A DNA stretch of 32,532 nt from a virus: the IMG/VR virus record IMGVR_UViG_3300032240_000453, positions 1 to 32,532 of that record; one strand, written 5' to 3'. Shown one piece after another: positions 31,206 through 32,532 of this stretch (position 1 is the stretch's first letter; each line of letters begins with the position of its first letter). The notes below the pieces were generated by a model. The model had not been told where the DNA came from and did no database searches. It saw only the letters and a list, made by a program, of their open reading frames with translations. Both the position numbers and the translations under genes were made by a program.

Positions 31206-31234
31206 GGAGGACAGAGTTCCTCCTTTTCTTTTTT
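31206..31234 (+). terminator. Terminator after the tail tube gene
   Basis: GGAGGA (31206-31211) pairs with TCCTCC (31218-31223) around CAGAGT, followed by TTTTCTTTTTT. It is a compact GC stem with a T tail, just before the shared GCTATTTAT motif and the next gene. Confidence 0.8.
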
Positions 31235-31254
31235 ATAGTAATATTAAATTATTT

Positions 31255-31263
31255 GCTATTTAT
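31255..31263 (+). promoter_or_regulatory. Shared GCTATTTAT motif, copy 3
   Basis: This is the same 9-mer as at 6231 and 22035, here 14 bp before the next ATG and just after a terminator. A promoter is expected here, because the terminator would otherwise cut off the portal and connector genes. Confidence 0.4.
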
Positions 31264-31268
31264 AAAAG

Positions 31269-31655
31269 ATGATACACTTAATTAAAGGTCAAACAAATTC
31301 CGTAGTATTAACATTAAGCGAAAAATGCACTTTAAATTCGCCTAATTATCTATTTGTATGCACATCAAGAAATACAAATGAGAAAGTTTCATTTGTTATT
31401 TTAAATGCTTCAGATTTATCAACTTATAAAACTCGATTTAATAAGTTCAACATCATCACTTCTAATTATTTTGCTTCATCAACTAATGGAGAATGGTCTT
31501 ATATAATTTATGAGCAAACATCAACAAGCAATTTAAATCCAAGTTTAGCAACTGGAATCGTAGAAAAAGGACAATTTACATTAAATGATTCTTCACAATT
31601 TTCGTTTAATAGCTATACTTCAGTAAGTAATACATATAAAGTACGAGATATATGA
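31269..31655 (+). CDS. Hypothetical protein in the structural block, 128 residues
   Basis: This beta-rich protein begins MIHLIKGQTNSVVLTLSEKC and has segments YLFVCTSRNTNEKVSFVILN and a Ser/Thr/Asn-rich second half, like small bacteriophage virion or receptor-binding proteins with an immunoglobulin-type fold. No family is recognised. It precedes the portal with an ATGA overlap, so it is probably co-translated with it. A minor head or neck role is an inference from place. Confidence 0.6.
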   Translation: MIHLIKGQTNSVVLTLSEKCTLNSPNYLFVCTSRNTNEKVSFVILNASDLSTYKTRFNKFNIITSNYFASSTNGEWSYIIYEQTSTSNLNPSLATGIVEKGQFTLNDSSQFSFNSYTSVSNTYKVRDI

Positions 31656-32532
31656 GTAATGAATTAATGGTACTTTCATTCCAAGAGGCCAAACAACCAG
31701 AATATAAGGAGAAAAAAGGCGAAGGAGGAGGCTATATTGAATTTGGTTATCGTAATGATTATCCTAATTACCTTGTTGAACTATACAATAAGTCAGCCAA
31801 GCACAATGCTATTGTAAAAGGTAAGGTAAATTATATTACCGGTAATGGATTTAAATTCGAGAATCCAGATCCTATTGCTGAACAATTTATTAAGCAACCA
31901 AATCAATACGAATCTCTTGATGAAATTACTCGAAAAGTTTCAACAGATATTGAATTATTTGGTGGTGCTTATGTTGAAGTAATTTGGTCATTGTCTGGCG
32001 ATAATATCGCAGAAATTTACCATGTAGATTATACTAAGATTCGTACCAATGAAGATAATACTCAATTCTGGTATTCAGATAATTGGCTTGATAGAAAATA
32101 TAAGCGTGAAGTATATAATGCTTTTAATACACAATTAAGAACAGGCAAACAAATCCTTTATCTAAAGGAATATCGTCCAGACTTAAAGGCTTATGCTTTA
32201 CCGGGTTATTTCGGTGCTTTAAACTACATAGAATCCGATATTGAGGTTTCAAAGCATATTCTTGGTAATGCTCAAACAGGATTTTCTGCAAGCAAGTTAA
32301 TTACATTGCCTAATGGTGAGCCAACGGATGAAGAAAAGCGTCAAGTAGAGCGTAAGTTTACGGATCGTTTCACAGGTTCTGATGGCAAGAAGTTTATTCT
32401 ATCATTTACAAATGATGCTTCAAGAAAGCCAATCATTGAGGATTTAGGCGCAAGTGATATAACTAAAGAAGATTTCAGCAATGTTGATAAAATTATTCAA
32501 CAAAACTTATATGCTGGTCATCAGATTACTGC
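31652..32532 (+). CDS. Portal protein, N-terminal part (continues at 1-1219)
   Basis: This first part of the portal gene, 293 complete codons in the window, starts at an ATGA overlap and runs off the right end. It reads on without a break at base 124 after the 123-bp overlap. The N-terminus (LSFQEAKQPEYKEKKGEGGG) leads to a body with HNAIVKGKVNYITGNGF (51-67), STDIELFGGAYVEVIW and LNGEPTDEEKRQVE-like segments, as in portals of the Bacteroidetes siphovirus type. The special C-terminal domains are described in the left-end entry. Confidence 0.8.
   Translation, partial: MSNELMVLSFQEAKQPEYKEKKGEGGGYIEFGYRNDYPNYLVELYNKSAKHNAIVKGKVNYITGNGFKFENPDPIAEQFIKQPNQYESLDEITRKVSTDIELFGGAYVEVIWSLSGDNIAEIYHVDYTKIRTNEDNTQFWYSDNWLDRKYKREVYNAFNTQLRTGKQILYLKEYRPDLKAYALPGYFGALNYIESDIEVSKHILGNAQTGFSASKLITLPNGEPTDEEKRQVERKFTDRFTGSDGKKFILSFTNDASRKPIIEDLGASDITKEDFSNVDKIIQQNLYAGHQIT
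32410..32532. repeat. Right copy of 123-bp terminal direct repeat (circular overlap)
   Basis: Identical to bases 1-123. Base 32409 is the last unique base, so the closed genome is 32,409 bp. See the left copy for the reading of this overlap. Confidence 0.95.

Noticed and set aside
1-32532. Lysogeny genes, tRNA genes, CRISPR arrays or insertion sequences
   Set aside because: I looked for integrase, Cro/CI-type repressor, cloverleaf structures, regularly spaced repeats and transposases and saw none. A highly divergent repressor cannot be excluded.
1-32532. Alternative genetic code (recoded TAG or TGA)
   Set aside because: TAA, TAG and TGA all end genes at positions that fit neighbouring starts, and long conserved genes hold no in-frame TAG or TGA.

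Overview
The window is a complete, circularly closed bacteriophage genome. Bases 1-123 and 32410-32532 are identical, and the portal gene runs off the right end and resumes at the left end in frame, so the unit genome is 32,409 bp. All genes lie on the + strand. The DNA is AT-rich (roughly two thirds A+T by eye), and starts lack Shine-Dalgarno sequences and often overlap the previous stop as ATGA or TAATG. One leader matches the Bacteroidetes TTTG-19-TAnnTTTG promoter form, and several products are of types seen in Bacteroidetes phages (DUF6712-like connector, XkdF-type protease, DUF4373 replication protein, DUF5977/DUF11 surface protein). I infer a siphovirus (tape measure, tail tube and G/GT-type tail chaperones) infecting a member of the Bacteroidetes. 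No integrase, excisionase or recognisable repressor is present, so a strictly lytic life is the simplest reading. No tRNA, CRISPR array or insertion sequence was found, and no gene-free stretch exceeds 300 bp; the longest is 9414-9591.

Layout. (a) 20466-31655 then across the join to 1219: terminase small and large subunits, tail chaperones with a probable -1 frameshift at a run of nine T, a gp10-like protein, two large tail proteins, tape measure, prohead protease, scaffold, major capsid, tail tube, a small structural-region protein and portal. (b) 1223-6224: connector, tail-terminator-like protein, a fibre with a self-cleaving S74 chaperone, and a large DUF11/DUF5977-like surface protein. 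(c) 6265-9413: small unknown genes, a holin-like protein, GH24 lysozyme, two overlapping spanin-like genes and a metallophosphoesterase, closed by a strong terminator at 9459-9490. (d) 9592-12001: an early block of very small genes with an ERF recombinase and an SSB-like protein. (e) 12002-12114: a promoter-leader-terminator unit in front of the replication genes. (f) 12115-18192: DUF4373 replication protein with internal iteron-like repeats, a probable partner, C5 and adenine/N4 DNA methyltransferases, RusA resolvase, DUF3310, a sigma-like factor and small membrane proteins. (g) 18167-20466: glycosyltransferase, HAD-fusion protein and SAM methyltransferase, directly upstream of the terminase.

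How it works together (inference): the DUF4373 protein and its neighbour probably recruit host replication enzymes. ERF, the SSB-like protein and RusA handle recombination and branched DNA before packaging, and the two DNA methyltransferases probably mask phage DNA from restriction. The sigma-like protein may switch on late transcription; a shared GCTATTTAT motif before three late gene groups is a candidate for its target. Terminators on both sides of the tail tube gene probably keep capsid and tube transcripts more abundant than the portal and fibre transcripts downstream.
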